Assembly: GCA_025351355.1 (NCBI GenBank)
Contig: JANXWC010000241.1
Span: 1-42,757, forward strand
Origin: Hyphomicrobiaceae bacterium
Lineage (GTDB): Bacteria > Pseudomonadota > Alphaproteobacteria > Rhizobiales > Hyphomicrobiaceae
DNA length: 42,757 nucleotides
Reading direction: 5' to 3'
The translations under genes were made by a program, and so were the position numbers. Positions 31,911-41,096 of this stretch are shown here, in pieces; the first letter of the stretch is position 1, and every line of letters starts with the position of its first letter. The notes under the pieces were generated by a model. That model saw nothing but the letters and a program-made list of their open reading frames with translations. It had not been told where the DNA came from and made no database searches.

Positions 31911-33866
31911 TCAGACCAGCAACATGCCTGCTTTGAGCAAGTCAGCAGCCGAGGTGTGGTGGACATTGTCGAGCATGGCCACTTCGATGTAGCTGCCGCC
32001 GATCTTCGCCATCAGGTGCGACCCCGTTGCGTCGTCGATGAGCTGCACCTTGTCGGCGTGATTACCCTTCTGGCCTTTGAACACAGCACTGAGGTCTAGC
32101 ACGTCGTGCCCGTTGCCGAAGTCGGTGATCCTGTCGACGCCGTGGCCGACGTCCGAGCGCGCCCAAATGAATGAGTCGTCACCCGTTCCGCCGGTCAACA
32201 CGTCGGCACCCTTGCCACCACGCAGATGATCGCTACCGGCGCCGCCGTCGATGTAGTTTGCGGCTTTGTCGCCGATCAGCACGTCGCCCGAAGAGCTACC
32301 GATCACGGCTTCCACGCCATAGATTTTGTCCGTGCCGAAGCCGACCGCAACGTGCTTGGACAGATCAACGACGACACCGCCCGTGGCGCCAGAGAAGTCG
32401 ATAGTATCGAAGCCCTTGCCGCCATAGATGGTGTCGTTGCCGCCACCAGCAATGATATGATCGTTGCCGGTGCCGGCATCGACGAAGTTGATCCCCGTGC
32501 CGCCATTGATCGTATCATTGCCGGACATGCCGAGCAGCGTGTCGTTGCCTGTGCCGCCGATCAAGGTGTCATCGTTGGCGACCGCGTGCGGGCTGGCCGG
32601 CTGGTCGTGCGCCATCAGGATCGCATTTGCAGTGCCGATATCGACCGTGAAGTTGGCGTCGTGGAAGTTCTTGTCGCCGCCATTCATGAGATCTTCGAAC
32701 GCGACGCTCATGACGCCGGTTTTCGGATCCACTGTCACCTTGGCATGCTGGAACCCATCGACGTTGTCGCTCGTATTGGTCGTAAAGAGACCCGTCCAAT
32801 ACTGCGTATGGACAGTGCTCCATTGGCCATTCGGCGCCTCGTAGGCCAGCTGCATGGGCTGGCCGGAATTGACGTTGGCGGTCTGCCCATCGCTGACGTT
32901 GACCAGATGGAATGAACCACCCTGCTTCATCATGCCAAGCACGTCGCTGACGCCGTCAGCATTCGGCGCGACAAAGAAACCGATGTGCTGCCCCGCCTTC
33001 AATGCCGTGTCGAATGCAGCGGGACCGCCCTTGACGCCGGCACCGGAAACATCGCCGAATAGCAGTTTGGTCGAGGTGATGTTGCCGTTGTCGTCGTAGG
33101 TGTACATGCCGACGGTATTGTGAAAGCCGGCGCCGGAGCCATCGAATTTCACATGCGCTGTGACATCCTGGTGGATCGACATCTTGGTGAGATCGACCGC
33201 CCCGCCCTTGACGTCGTTGCCGACCAGCAGATCGCCGCCGTTGCCAGCCACGATCTTATCGTTGCCCGTGCCGCCGATCAGCACATTGCCAAGCATCGCG
33301 CCCTTGAGCGAAACGTTATCGATCAATCCGCCGTAGCTGTCGTTGCCTTTCACGTCTTCGCGGAACTCCAGGCGATCAGTGCCGCCGGTGCCGACGACCT
33401 TGAATTGCTCGGTGCTCCAGTTGGTGGAATGGGGCTCGATGCGGCCGACTTCGACGCCGTTCCAGAACACGTTGATCGCGTTGGTGGACGCCGAGGTATT
33501 CGGACGCATCGCCGTATCGAGGCTGAGGTTCAGCTCTTCGCCGGCTGTTGTTTTAACGTCCTGCCAGACTTTGCTGAAGCGATTGTCGTAGTCGAGCTCC
33601 ATCAGCTTATCGCCGTTGGACGCCTTTTCGATGAAGTTCTTGCCCCACACTTCGATGCCGGTGTCGGACTTCCAGCCACCGACCTGGGCGAAGTGCGACC
33701 ATGTGCCGGCACCTACCGCTGCGCTTTCAAAGCTGCCGTCGACAAGCAATTGTCCGCTTGCTGTCCCACCAGTGATCGTGTCGCTACCTTTGTTGCCAAT
33801 GATCGTATCACCGCCCACTGTTCCGGCGAGGACGTCCGCCCTGTCTGTTCCGATTATAGTCGCCAT
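31911..33866 (-). CDS. Secreted RTX calcium-binding protein with sugar-binding-like and DUF4114-like domains
   Basis: The 651-residue product has no N-terminal signal and carries the features of a type I secretion substrate. In order: a short RTX-like start (4-35); a jelly-roll, DUF642- or CBM-like domain (38-188, with LLVDGSFESA and KLMELDYDN); a short RTX block (194-216); a DUF4114-like domain (about 245-415); an RTX nonapeptide block (432-565, repeated GGTGNDTL-type units); and a C-terminal acidic/hydrophobic secretion region (566-651). It should fold on calcium binding outside the cell. No catalytic beta-helix of AlgE-type epimerases is present. It lies downstream of the alginate-like genes on the same strand, suggesting a matrix or surface protein, but has its own terminator. 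No type I secretion genes are in the window. Confidence 0.85.
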   Translation of the reverse strand: MATIIGTDRADVLAGTVGGDTIIGNKGSDTITGGTASGQLLVDGSFESAAVGAGTWSHFAQVGGWKSDTGIEVWGKNFIEKASNGDKLMELDYDNRFSKVWQDVKTTAGEELNLSLDTAMRPNTSASTNAINVFWNGVEVGRIEPHSTNWSTEQFKVVGTGGTDRLEFREDVKGNDSYGGLIDNVSLKGAMLGNVLIGGTGNDKIVAGNGGDLLVGNDVKGGAVDLTKMSIHQDVTAHVKFDGSGAGFHNTVGMYTYDDNGNITSTKLLFGDVSGAGVKGGPAAFDTALKAGQHIGFFVAPNADGVSDVLGMMKQGGSFHLVNVSDGQTANVNSGQPMQLAYEAPNGQWSTVHTQYWTGLFTTNTSDNVDGFQHAKVTVDPKTGVMSVAFEDLMNGGDKNFHDANFTVDIGTANAILMAHDQPASPHAVANDDTLIGGTGNDTLLGMSGNDTINGGTGINFVDAGTGNDHIIAGGGNDTIYGGKGFDTIDFSGATGGVVVDLSKHVAVGFGTDKIYGVEAVIGSSSGDVLIGDKAANYIDGGAGSDHLRGGKGADVLTGGTGDDSFIWARSDVGHGVDRITDFGNGHDVLDLSAVFKGQKGNHADKVQLIDDATGSHLMAKIGGSYIEVAMLDNVHHTSAADLLKAGMLLV

Positions 33867-34085
33867 TCACATTCACATCTCTCGATGCGTCTCCCATTGT
33901 TTGTCTCGACACACACGACGAATTACACATTCAATCAACAGTGGGCTTCCCGCGCCACTGAAGTCGATGATGCATATTAACAAGGAGATGCCACTAAACC
34001 TTCCACCATGCGTGGTTCTATTTGTTTCAAATTGTCTGCTTCATCGCATTGCCTAAAATATGCGAAATATGAGGAATGGTTGCTC

Positions 34086-34121
34086 AAAAAAAACGGCCGC
34101 TCCCTTTTCAGGACGCGGCCG
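34086..34121 (-). terminator. Strong intrinsic terminator after the AlgD-like gene
   Basis: On the minus strand CGGCCGC (34121-34115) pairs with GCGGCCG (34100-34094), extended by GTCC/GGGA with one mismatch and a TGAAAA loop, and is followed by eight T (34093-34086). It is 36 bases past the AlgD-like stop and separates that gene from the RTX gene, which therefore needs its own promoter. Confidence 0.85.
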
Positions 34122-34156
34122 CGACAATTGAAATATTATACTACCGACAATTCGGA

Positions 34157-35566
34157 TTACCAGGCGATGCCCTGATAGCTTGCATCATTGTCCGGCAATT
34201 GCTTGTAGAGACGCGCCAGATCCACGACCGGCAATCCTGGCCGGCGCGCTGCCACCGCTGCACGGAACTCGTCCGTTGCGTGACTGACGACGACGACGTC
34301 ACAATCCTCAGTCAATGCGGCCGCGTCGGCAACACACATCGCTTCGATATTGTCCATGACGCGCGCCTGGCTTGGGCAGGCATGTCGCACATAGGCGATC
34401 TGCCCTTTGAGATTGTCGTTGAAGCGGAGGTTTGGATCATAGACACGCAGGGTCGCGCCCTTGGCTTCCAGCATCGCCATCAACTCGAGCGTCGGGCTCT
34501 CGCGCAGATCGTCGGTGGCAGGTTTGAACGTCACGCCGAGGAAGCCAACGCGTTTCACGTTGAGGCTTTCGATGAGGCGTGCCGCTTCTGCGATATGGCG
34601 ATGATTGGTGACGCCCAGCGACTGGATCAATGGCAGATCGACATTGCGGGCTTCGGCCAAATGGGCCACGGCACGAACTTCCTTCGGCAGGCACGAGCCG
34701 CCGAAAGCAAACCCGGGTTTCAGATAATACGGCGACAGGTGGAGCTTGGTATCTGTGACGAAGATGTTCATCACCTCGTGGCTGTCGATGTCGAGCGATT
34801 TGCAAAGGCGACCGATTTCATTGCCGAACGCGACCTTGGTCGCGTGCCACACGTTGTCGACGTACTTGACCATTTCCGCGGCCGGGATCGAGCATAACTG
34901 GATCTTCTTGTCGACGGCTCCGTAAATGGAGGCAACGATCTGCTCTGTCCGCGCATCCGACGCGCCAACGACGGTTTTCGGCGGCGCATAGAAATCGGCG
35001 ACCGCGACGCCTTCACGCAGGAATTCCGGATTGAACGCAACGCCGAAATCGACGCCCAGCGTTTTGCCGGATGCTGCGGCCACTTCCACGGCCACGCAGT
35101 CGAGAGTTGTGCCGGGCGGCACCGAACAACGCAGCACGACGACGTGGAAGGCATCCTTCATCGCCAGGGCCTGGCCAATGGCGCGGCTGGCCTGACGCAC
35201 GTAAGTAAGATCACAGCTGCCATCCGGCGCGGTCGGCGTACCAACCGAAAGGAAAGTCACATCCGTCGACAGGACTGCAGCCACGAGGTTCTGCGTCGCA
35301 TCGATACGCCCGAGCCGGACACCTTCGGCGAGCAATTCCCCGAGACGCTCCTCGACGATAGGCGAACGCCCTTCTTTGACCAGTCGCACCTTTTCAAGGC
35401 TCACGTCCACACCGGTCATGTGGAAGCCTAGATGTGCCAGGCACGCGCATGACACGGCGCCGACGTAACCCAGACCTATGACGGATATCGATGGCTTACC
35501 TTCTTGCGCCACCGCGACGGCGTCTATCGCCGGCAAGGCAACGAAATCTTTACTCACCAAATTCAT
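34157..35566 (-). CDS. algD: GDP-mannose 6-dehydrogenase-like nucleotide-sugar dehydrogenase (AlgD type)
   Basis: An NAD-dependent four-electron dehydrogenase that oxidises a nucleotide sugar to the uronate, GDP-mannose to GDP-mannuronate if AlgD. The 469-residue product has a Rossmann motif GLGYVG (31-36), NPEFLRE (179-185), VWHATKVAFGNEIG (239-252) and catalytic Cys292 in FAFGGSCLPKEVRA. The run LSPYYLKPGFAFGGSCLPK and the C-terminal YQGIAW resemble Pseudomonas AlgD (LSRYYMRPGFAFGGSCLPK, GICW) more than UDP-glucose dehydrogenase. It has a 25-residue N-terminal extension. The ATG has GGGAG nine bases upstream. It lies 363 bases downstream of the Alg8-like gene, so the three probably supply one polymer pathway. 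UDP-glucose cannot be excluded as substrate. Confidence 0.85.
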   Translation of the reverse strand: MNLVSKDFVALPAIDAVAVAQEGKPSISVIGLGYVGAVSCACLAHLGFHMTGVDVSLEKVRLVKEGRSPIVEERLGELLAEGVRLGRIDATQNLVAAVLSTDVTFLSVGTPTAPDGSCDLTYVRQASRAIGQALAMKDAFHVVVLRCSVPPGTTLDCVAVEVAAASGKTLGVDFGVAFNPEFLREGVAVADFYAPPKTVVGASDARTEQIVASIYGAVDKKIQLCSIPAAEMVKYVDNVWHATKVAFGNEIGRLCKSLDIDSHEVMNIFVTDTKLHLSPYYLKPGFAFGGSCLPKEVRAVAHLAEARNVDLPLIQSLGVTNHRHIAEAARLIESLNVKRVGFLGVTFKPATDDLRESPTLELMAMLEAKGATLRVYDPNLRFNDNLKGQIAYVRHACPSQARVMDNIEAMCVADAAALTEDCDVVVVSHATDEFRAAVAARRPGLPVVDLARLYKQLPDNDASYQGIAW

Positions 35567-35929
35567 TTACAACTGCTCCCGAAATGCCCAAACGGCTATT
35601 AAGCCGTCGCTTGACGCTTGCCGACCCGATCTTGTCCGCCGCCGCCTGAAAGACGGGCCGCGACGGACGCCCTCCCACCCAAGGGGTTGGCACAATCACT
35701 TGTTTCGACAAGGCCACATTGTCAGCAAAGCCTTTGGGGTCGTTGAAATAAACCGGTCAAATTTTATGGATCAAGAATAAAACTCCCGCATATTCCGTCG
35801 GCGCGCAGGTGCTGCAACAGAGCAAAACAACGGCGTCCCCGCCTTGCATTTGCGAGGCGTGACGCACGCTGTCGAGATGAGGTGCAAACAGGGTCGCAAG
35901 TGCCGAATTAAATCAACGGATCACTGCAA
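35567..35929 (-). promoter_or_regulatory. Gap between the Alg8-like and AlgD-like genes, probable promoter region
   Basis: No gene is seen in these 363 bases. On the minus strand an A/T-rich block around 35735-35785 contains TTGATC followed after 17 bases by TTATTT, a weak -35/-10-like pair, about 180 bases before the AlgD-like ATG. No intrinsic terminator for the Alg8-like gene is evident, so transcription may also read through. Confidence 0.3.
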
Positions 35930-37663
35930 TCAAAGGCCAAGCATAGAGATAACAAAACCTAAACTTGGAATTGGCATAATTTCCGAATAATAAACCACGC
36001 CCAGAAAAAGCGCTCCGAAAGACATCCAGGTCAACCAGCTCGCCATGAAAGCCTGGGCCTGCGCCAGCAGCGTGTTGCCGCCCATGCCCGCCGACTGGTT
36101 GCCACGGTTTGCCCAACGCTGCTTCGACAGCCGCCAGAGCATATAGACCTTGACCTGCGCATTCAGCTTCTGGTTGACCGGCAGGATCCAGACGTAGTTG
36201 AGGTCGACGCGCTCAGAATAGGAAAACAGCGCCAGCGACAGCAGCATGCGCGTTATTGCCAGATACAATATGTATTGCACGACATAGATCGGCCCGTTAC
36301 GGAGCGCCTCGGCGCCAGCCAGCATCGGACTGAACAACGTCGTCCACATTGCCAAACGTTGGTCGACAACGCACCACCAGATGAAGAACGGCATGCGCGC
36401 CGGGCCAAGCTTGATCGCACGTTGGCCGTTGCGCAGCATGTTGCCCGACCAGCGGCGGAGATTTTCCTCCATGCGCGTCCAGCCCGAGCCCTCGACGACC
36501 TCGATGGTGGTACCCGATGCATCGGGCACGTAGGTCATCTTCACGCCCTTCGAGAGCAGCGCGTACCACGTACTTTTATCGTCGCCGGACAGGAAGCGGA
36601 ACGTGCCCCAGAGCCAATGATTGAGAAAGTCGGCTTCCTGCAGGCGGATAAAATCTTCACTGACGATATGCTGCGCGCGGAATACGCTCATGCGTCCCGT
36701 CAACGTCAGCACGCGATCGGAAAGCGCATGGGACTGCATCGCGATCCGCCGCTGGGCAAACCGCATATTGAGCCACGACTGCATCCACCACGGGCCGTGC
36801 ACAACGACACCTTCGTCCGTCGTCAAAGCATGCAGATCCGGGTCGAGTGCGAACAGCGGAAAACACTTTTTCAGGCATTGCGGGTGCATCACGAAGTCGC
36901 CGTCCATGAAGACGACGAGATCGTCGCGTCCGACGCCGGCACGCGACATGGCCCGCAAGATCAGCGCGATCGCGATCCGCTTGCCGGGCTGGTTCTGCCG
37001 CACGATGCGCAGCGTTACATCGAGATCCCTGGCGATAATCTTGAGATGGTTGGCAATCTTCAACTCGTCGGATAGTTCACTCGAGCCCAGCCACAAAGTC
37101 GCCGGCACGCCCGCTTCACGGATCTGCTGGCACAGCCCGCGCAACACGGCCTCAGAGATCGCGCGATGTTCGCGAAACGTGGTCATCTGCACATGTATGT
37201 GCTTGGGTCGCCAACCGGATTTCCACAGCGCATCCGCCTGCGCGCGCTTTTTCGGATACGTGATGTTGCCGAACACCTTGGCGCGCAGAAAATGGTTCAT
37301 CCACCAGCCGTAGCGCCAGATGCCGAGGATACCCAGCACGTAGGTGACTTGTCCGAGTTCGGCGCTGTACATCGGATTGGGGATCGTCAGCAGCATGCCG
37401 AAGCAACCGGTAAAGAACAGCGCCAGCTTCAACAAGACCAGCGGCGACCATTTATCCCAGAACGGCAATGGTTCTGGCGCACTGATATCACCAATGACGA
37501 AAGGCGCGCGATCAACGGGTTGTGCCATACCCGCTGCCTTCGACGTACCCGTCGCGCGCACGCGTCTAAGCGAATGTAGCGGTGCCGGCGTGGCTACCGG
37601 CGCCAAGGTTATCGGCATCGATACCAGCGGTGCTAACGCGCGAAGCTGTGCCTCGGTCGTCAT
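35930..37663 (-). CDS. alg8: Alg8-like processive glycosyltransferase (mannuronan synthase type)
   Basis: A family 2 inner-membrane glycosyltransferase that polymerises a nucleotide sugar and passes the chain across the membrane. The 577-residue product has an N-terminal extension of about 70 residues, helices from about 72 (LVLLKLALFFTGCFGMLLTI) and 105, a cytoplasmic catalytic domain with DGD (254-256), TTDEG (281-285), GRMSVFRA (323-330), GDDKS (360-364) and RRWSGNMLR (403-411), then C-terminal helices. The segment RFAQRRIAMQSHALSDRVLTLTGRMSVFRA corresponds closely to Pseudomonas Alg8. The ATG overlaps the stop of the Alg44-like gene (ATGA), so synthase and c-di-GMP receptor are translationally coupled. 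The product is expected to be polymannuronate-like, but another uronan or glycan is possible. Confidence 0.87.
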   Translation of the reverse strand: MTTEAQLRALAPLVSMPITLAPVATPAPLHSLRRVRATGTSKAAGMAQPVDRAPFVIGDISAPEPLPFWDKWSPLVLLKLALFFTGCFGMLLTIPNPMYSAELGQVTYVLGILGIWRYGWWMNHFLRAKVFGNITYPKKRAQADALWKSGWRPKHIHVQMTTFREHRAISEAVLRGLCQQIREAGVPATLWLGSSELSDELKIANHLKIIARDLDVTLRIVRQNQPGKRIAIALILRAMSRAGVGRDDLVVFMDGDFVMHPQCLKKCFPLFALDPDLHALTTDEGVVVHGPWWMQSWLNMRFAQRRIAMQSHALSDRVLTLTGRMSVFRAQHIVSEDFIRLQEADFLNHWLWGTFRFLSGDDKSTWYALLSKGVKMTYVPDASGTTIEVVEGSGWTRMEENLRRWSGNMLRNGQRAIKLGPARMPFFIWWCVVDQRLAMWTTLFSPMLAGAEALRNGPIYVVQYILYLAITRMLLSLALFSYSERVDLNYVWILPVNQKLNAQVKVYMLWRLSKQRWANRGNQSAGMGGNTLLAQAQAFMASWLTWMSFGALFLGVVYYSEIMPIPSLGFVISMLGL

Positions 37664-39276
37664 AGAACCGTGCTCACCCGTTGGCGAATGATGTTGTAGA
37701 GGCCGAAGTTAGAGCGCTGCGGGAAGACGACGACGACCGGCAGGCCGGAGCGATAGCGCTGCGTGTTGGCAACCCGCCGCGTGTCCTGGAAATTGATCAG
37801 TACTTGCGCCGAGCGATCGACGCTGCCGCGCCAGCGATAGCCAGGGTTTTGCGCGACGTTCTGCTCCTGCACGAAGCCCGAGGTGCGATCGATCTGGGTA
37901 ATGCGGCCTTTGAGTGTCTCGGCCAGCGCCGGCACATAGATCAGCACTTCGTCGCCAAGGCCCGTGCGCGACACCTCGTCCTGATTGAGGAATGCGGTCA
38001 CCTGCCGCTGCTCGCGCTGCTCGAATACCGCCACCACGTCACCGCGTCGAACCGTGCCCTGATCCACACGCTTGATCTCCAGCACCGTTCCATCGAAGGG
38101 AGCCTTCACGGCCAGCCGGCGTTTGTGATTGATCAGCGCATCGTACTTCGATTGCGTCAGTCGCACTTCATTTTCTGCCAACTTGACCTGTGCCTCGAGC
38201 TGGCTGAGATCGCCGACCATGGTTTGGCCGGTATAGAACCATTTGCCGTCGCCGCGGTTGGCGATTTCGACGCGCGACTTGAGTTCGATTTGCTTGCTTT
38301 CGACGGTCTTGCGCAACGCAAACGCAAGTTTTTCCGCGTTTTCGAGCAAGGTGTCGGTCGTGAAGCCCTTGCGATGCAGGATTGCTAGACGGGCGAACTG
38401 TTGTTCGGCCGCCGTAGACTGGGCTTCGGTGCTTTCGAGATCGACTTTAGCCTGATCGAGATTTTTTCCCTCGACCGTCGTGAGCCCCTTCATCCGCTCC
38501 AATTCATCATTGAGGCGTTTGCGATAAAAGCCCAATTGGGCCTTGCGCTCGTTGACGGCAATGTCGGCGAGTTCAATGTCGCGTTCTAATTGGTTGTCCG
38601 CCAGATCGACAACGATGTCGCCGCTCTTGACGGCATCGCCCGGCTTGAAACGACCCCATGCGACACGCCCGTCCGCCTGCGACGTGACGGTCTCGATCGG
38701 CGCGGTAATGACTGCGGTCTGCACTTCCATGCGGTAGAAATTGGAGTAGGCGAGCAACGCCGTGTAGCCGAATATAGCCAATCCGAGAACGGCATAAAAA
38801 CCGGTCATGGCGACCGCCTTCACCGGCCATCGCTTGATCGGCAAACTGGCCAGGCCGATCTTTTTCTTGGGCTCCAAAGAAGCTGGTGTAACCGGCACGT
38901 CGATACGCTGAATTGTATCAGCGACTTCCGACATCGAGCCACGCACCAGCTCCTCGAGAAAGTGCGTCATCAGTTCGCTTTCCCGCTCACCCAATTCGGT
39001 GAACCTGCAGGCGAACATGCCCGTCTCAAGATCGAAGCGCACCACTTCGGCACGAACCTCGAACGAGACATCAAAGCCTTGGAACGGCAGCGAGCATTGA
39101 AACGGCAGCACGTCGCCGGGGGGCGGAATATCGCTCGGAAAATCCTCGACGCGAAAGCCGCCGAGACTCCAGTCCGCACAGCGGACCTTGTGGCCATCGA
39201 GCGTTACGTAAAAAGGCGCAGCAACGCGGTGATGCCGACGTTGGTCTGGCCTCTCCCGCTTTACTGTTACACCCAT
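37660..39276 (-). CDS. alg44: Alg44-like PilZ domain and membrane-fusion (HlyD) protein
   Basis: The 538-residue product carries an N-terminal PilZ domain (about 12-112) with both c-di-GMP-binding motifs, RRHHR (13-17) and DWSLGG (35-40). One transmembrane helix follows (about 153-177), then a periplasmic membrane-fusion region with a long coiled coil and barrel-sandwich/lipoyl halves (AVKAPFDGTVLEIKRVDQG). In Pseudomonas, Alg44 activates Alg8 on binding c-di-GMP and forms part of the export scaffold. This one is about 150 residues longer, chiefly in the coiled coil. The ATG at 39276 is preferred (GGTGAG upstream) over TTG at 39294. It is first in the operon, so synthesis of the polymer is predicted to depend on c-di-GMP. 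Confidence 0.87.
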   Translation of the reverse strand: MGVTVKRERPDQRRHHRVAAPFYVTLDGHKVRCADWSLGGFRVEDFPSDIPPPGDVLPFQCSLPFQGFDVSFEVRAEVVRFDLETGMFACRFTELGERESELMTHFLEELVRGSMSEVADTIQRIDVPVTPASLEPKKKIGLASLPIKRWPVKAVAMTGFYAVLGLAIFGYTALLAYSNFYRMEVQTAVITAPIETVTSQADGRVAWGRFKPGDAVKSGDIVVDLADNQLERDIELADIAVNERKAQLGFYRKRLNDELERMKGLTTVEGKNLDQAKVDLESTEAQSTAAEQQFARLAILHRKGFTTDTLLENAEKLAFALRKTVESKQIELKSRVEIANRGDGKWFYTGQTMVGDLSQLEAQVKLAENEVRLTQSKYDALINHKRRLAVKAPFDGTVLEIKRVDQGTVRRGDVVAVFEQREQRQVTAFLNQDEVSRTGLGDEVLIYVPALAETLKGRITQIDRTSGFVQEQNVAQNPGYRWRGSVDRSAQVLINFQDTRRVANTQRYRSGLPVVVVFPQRSNFGLYNIIRQRVSTVL

Positions 39277-39380
39277 TACGCCACTCACCCACAAACGCCG
39301 GCCTGCGCAAAGAAGCTAGCCCCGACGCACAGGTGGGTATCGCATGAAAGGGTTAATAAGCGCTGGACCAGGGCCAAGCG

Positions 39381-40799
39381 TCAGGTTGGAAAGATCTTAC
39401 CGGGATTTAAGATATTGTCCGGATCAAGCGCCGACTTGATGGCAGACATGACGGCCACGCCGGCGCCGTGTTCGGCTTTCAGGTAAGCGGCCTTGCCTTG
39501 ACCAACGCCATGCTCGCCGGTGCACGTGCCCTCCATGCGGATGGCGCGCTCGGTCAGTCGTTGCACGAACATCTTGCAGGCGGCGACGTCCTTGGGATTA
39601 TGCAGATCGAGCACCGGCGAGGTGTGGAAATTGCCATCGCCGACATGGCCGACGATCGGCGCGATGATGCCGAGTTCCTTGATGTCCTGCTCGGTCTCCA
39701 TCACGCACTCCGCAAGCCGGGAAATCGGCACGCAGACGTCAGTGGCAAAGACGTCCCGCCCGGGCCACGTGGATTTCACAGCCCAATACGCGTCGTGCCG
39801 CGCCTTCCACAGACGATTGCGGTCCTCCTCGCGCTCCGCCCAGTCGAAGCGGATCGCGCCTTCGGCTTCAGCCAGTTCCTTGAAAACGGCAACCTGGTCG
39901 CGCGCCGATACGTCGGTCCCGTGGAACTCCAGAAACAGGGTGGGCCTGACGTCGAGGCTGAGTTTGGAGTGCTGGTTGACGGCGCCGATCTGCACCGCGT
40001 CGAGCAATTCCATCCGCGCCACGCCGAGGCCGAGTTGTATGGATTGGATGACTGCGTTGCAGGCGCCTTCGATCGATTGAAACGGGCAAACGGCTGACAG
40101 GATCCGTTCGGGAATGCCGTACAGCCGGACGGTCAGTTCGGTGAAAATGCCCAGCGTTCCCTCGGAGCCGACGAGCAGCCGCGTCAGGTCATACCCTGCC
40201 GAAGATTTGCGCGCGCGCTGGCCGGTTTTGACGATCGAGCCATCGGCCATCACGGCCGTGACGTTGAGAACGTTTTCACGCATCGTGCCATAACGCACGG
40301 CGTTCGTCCCCGACGCCCGTGTCGCCGCCATGCCGCCGATTGTCGCCCATTCGGCGCCGGGATCGACAGGAAAGAACATGCCGCGGTCACGTAGGTAATC
40401 GTTCAACTGTTTGCGTGAGACGCCGGGTTCGACGACGCAATCAAGATCGCGCTCGTTGACCGCGATTATTTTATTCATGCGGGAGAAGTCGAGGCTCAAA
40501 CCGCCTTCCGGCGCGTTGACATGTCCCTCCAGCGAGGTCCCCGCGCCGAAGGGAATGATCGGTGCACGGTACTGGCGCGCGACCCGCACGACGTCCGACA
40601 CATCGGCTGCCGTTTCAACGAATATAACGGCGTCCGGCGGTTGGTTCGCAATCCACGTCAAGGTGTGCGCGTGCTGTTGGCGGATCGCTTCACCGGTTTG
40701 CAATCGTTCACCGAAGCGTTGCCTGAGCACATCGATAGCGGTCGCCGTGTCGCGCCCTCGCTGCGCCGAGAGACTTGGTGCTTGAGCAATCACTGACAT
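39381..40799 (-). CDS. FAD-binding 2-hydroxyacid dehydrogenase (D-lactate dehydrogenase/GlcD family)
   Basis: A flavoprotein of the VAO/PCMH fold that oxidises D-lactate, glycolate or a similar 2-hydroxyacid and passes electrons to cytochrome c or quinone. The 472-residue product has the FAD-binding region (PIIPFGAGTSLEGH, DPGAEWATIGGMAATRASGTNAVRYG, GSEGTLGIFTELTVRL) and the C-terminal cap with VGHVGDGNFH, CTGEHGVGQGK and ALDPDNILNPGKIFP. This matches the D-lactate dehydrogenase (cytochrome) group more than GlcD proper, as glcE and glcF are absent. It has no signal peptide. It is 104 bases upstream of the Alg44-like gene on the same strand but is not obviously part of that pathway. Confidence 0.9.
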   Translation of the reverse strand: MSVIAQAPSLSAQRGRDTATAIDVLRQRFGERLQTGEAIRQQHAHTLTWIANQPPDAVIFVETAADVSDVVRVARQYRAPIIPFGAGTSLEGHVNAPEGGLSLDFSRMNKIIAVNERDLDCVVEPGVSRKQLNDYLRDRGMFFPVDPGAEWATIGGMAATRASGTNAVRYGTMRENVLNVTAVMADGSIVKTGQRARKSSAGYDLTRLLVGSEGTLGIFTELTVRLYGIPERILSAVCPFQSIEGACNAVIQSIQLGLGVARMELLDAVQIGAVNQHSKLSLDVRPTLFLEFHGTDVSARDQVAVFKELAEAEGAIRFDWAEREEDRNRLWKARHDAYWAVKSTWPGRDVFATDVCVPISRLAECVMETEQDIKELGIIAPIVGHVGDGNFHTSPVLDLHNPKDVAACKMFVQRLTERAIRMEGTCTGEHGVGQGKAAYLKAEHGAGVAVMSAIKSALDPDNILNPGKIFPT

Positions 40800-41096
40800 G
40801 GCTAAGTCTGTCCTCGGGCTGGCGGCTTTTGCCGAGCATGGTAAGCGCCCACGCGCCAGCGTACAATCCTCGCGTCCGACCCTCGATGCTGGCAGGTGAG
40901 CCCGCCTTATTTTTTTACACCGCAGTCAGACGGCTGCTGAAATTCTGTCCGCAAAAAGCCATTCTATTGCGATAGTTGCTGCAAAGCTACAGTGCTCCCT
41001 TTGCGATAAACTATGCCGTCGCAATTTTATTGGGCGTGGTCTAGGGTAAGCCTGTTTTCGATACCGGGGACAACAACATCTGTTAAGGAGTTCCAC

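Noticed and set aside
31911-33866. Possibility that the RTX protein is an AlgE-type mannuronan C-5 epimerase.
   Set aside because: The catalytic right-handed beta-helix A-module is absent; the large non-RTX domains look like a jelly-roll and a DUF4114-like domain.
33120-33980. A 286-codon plus-strand frame opposite the RTX gene.
   Set aside because: It is a shadow of the RTX repeats, without a ribosome binding site or domain.
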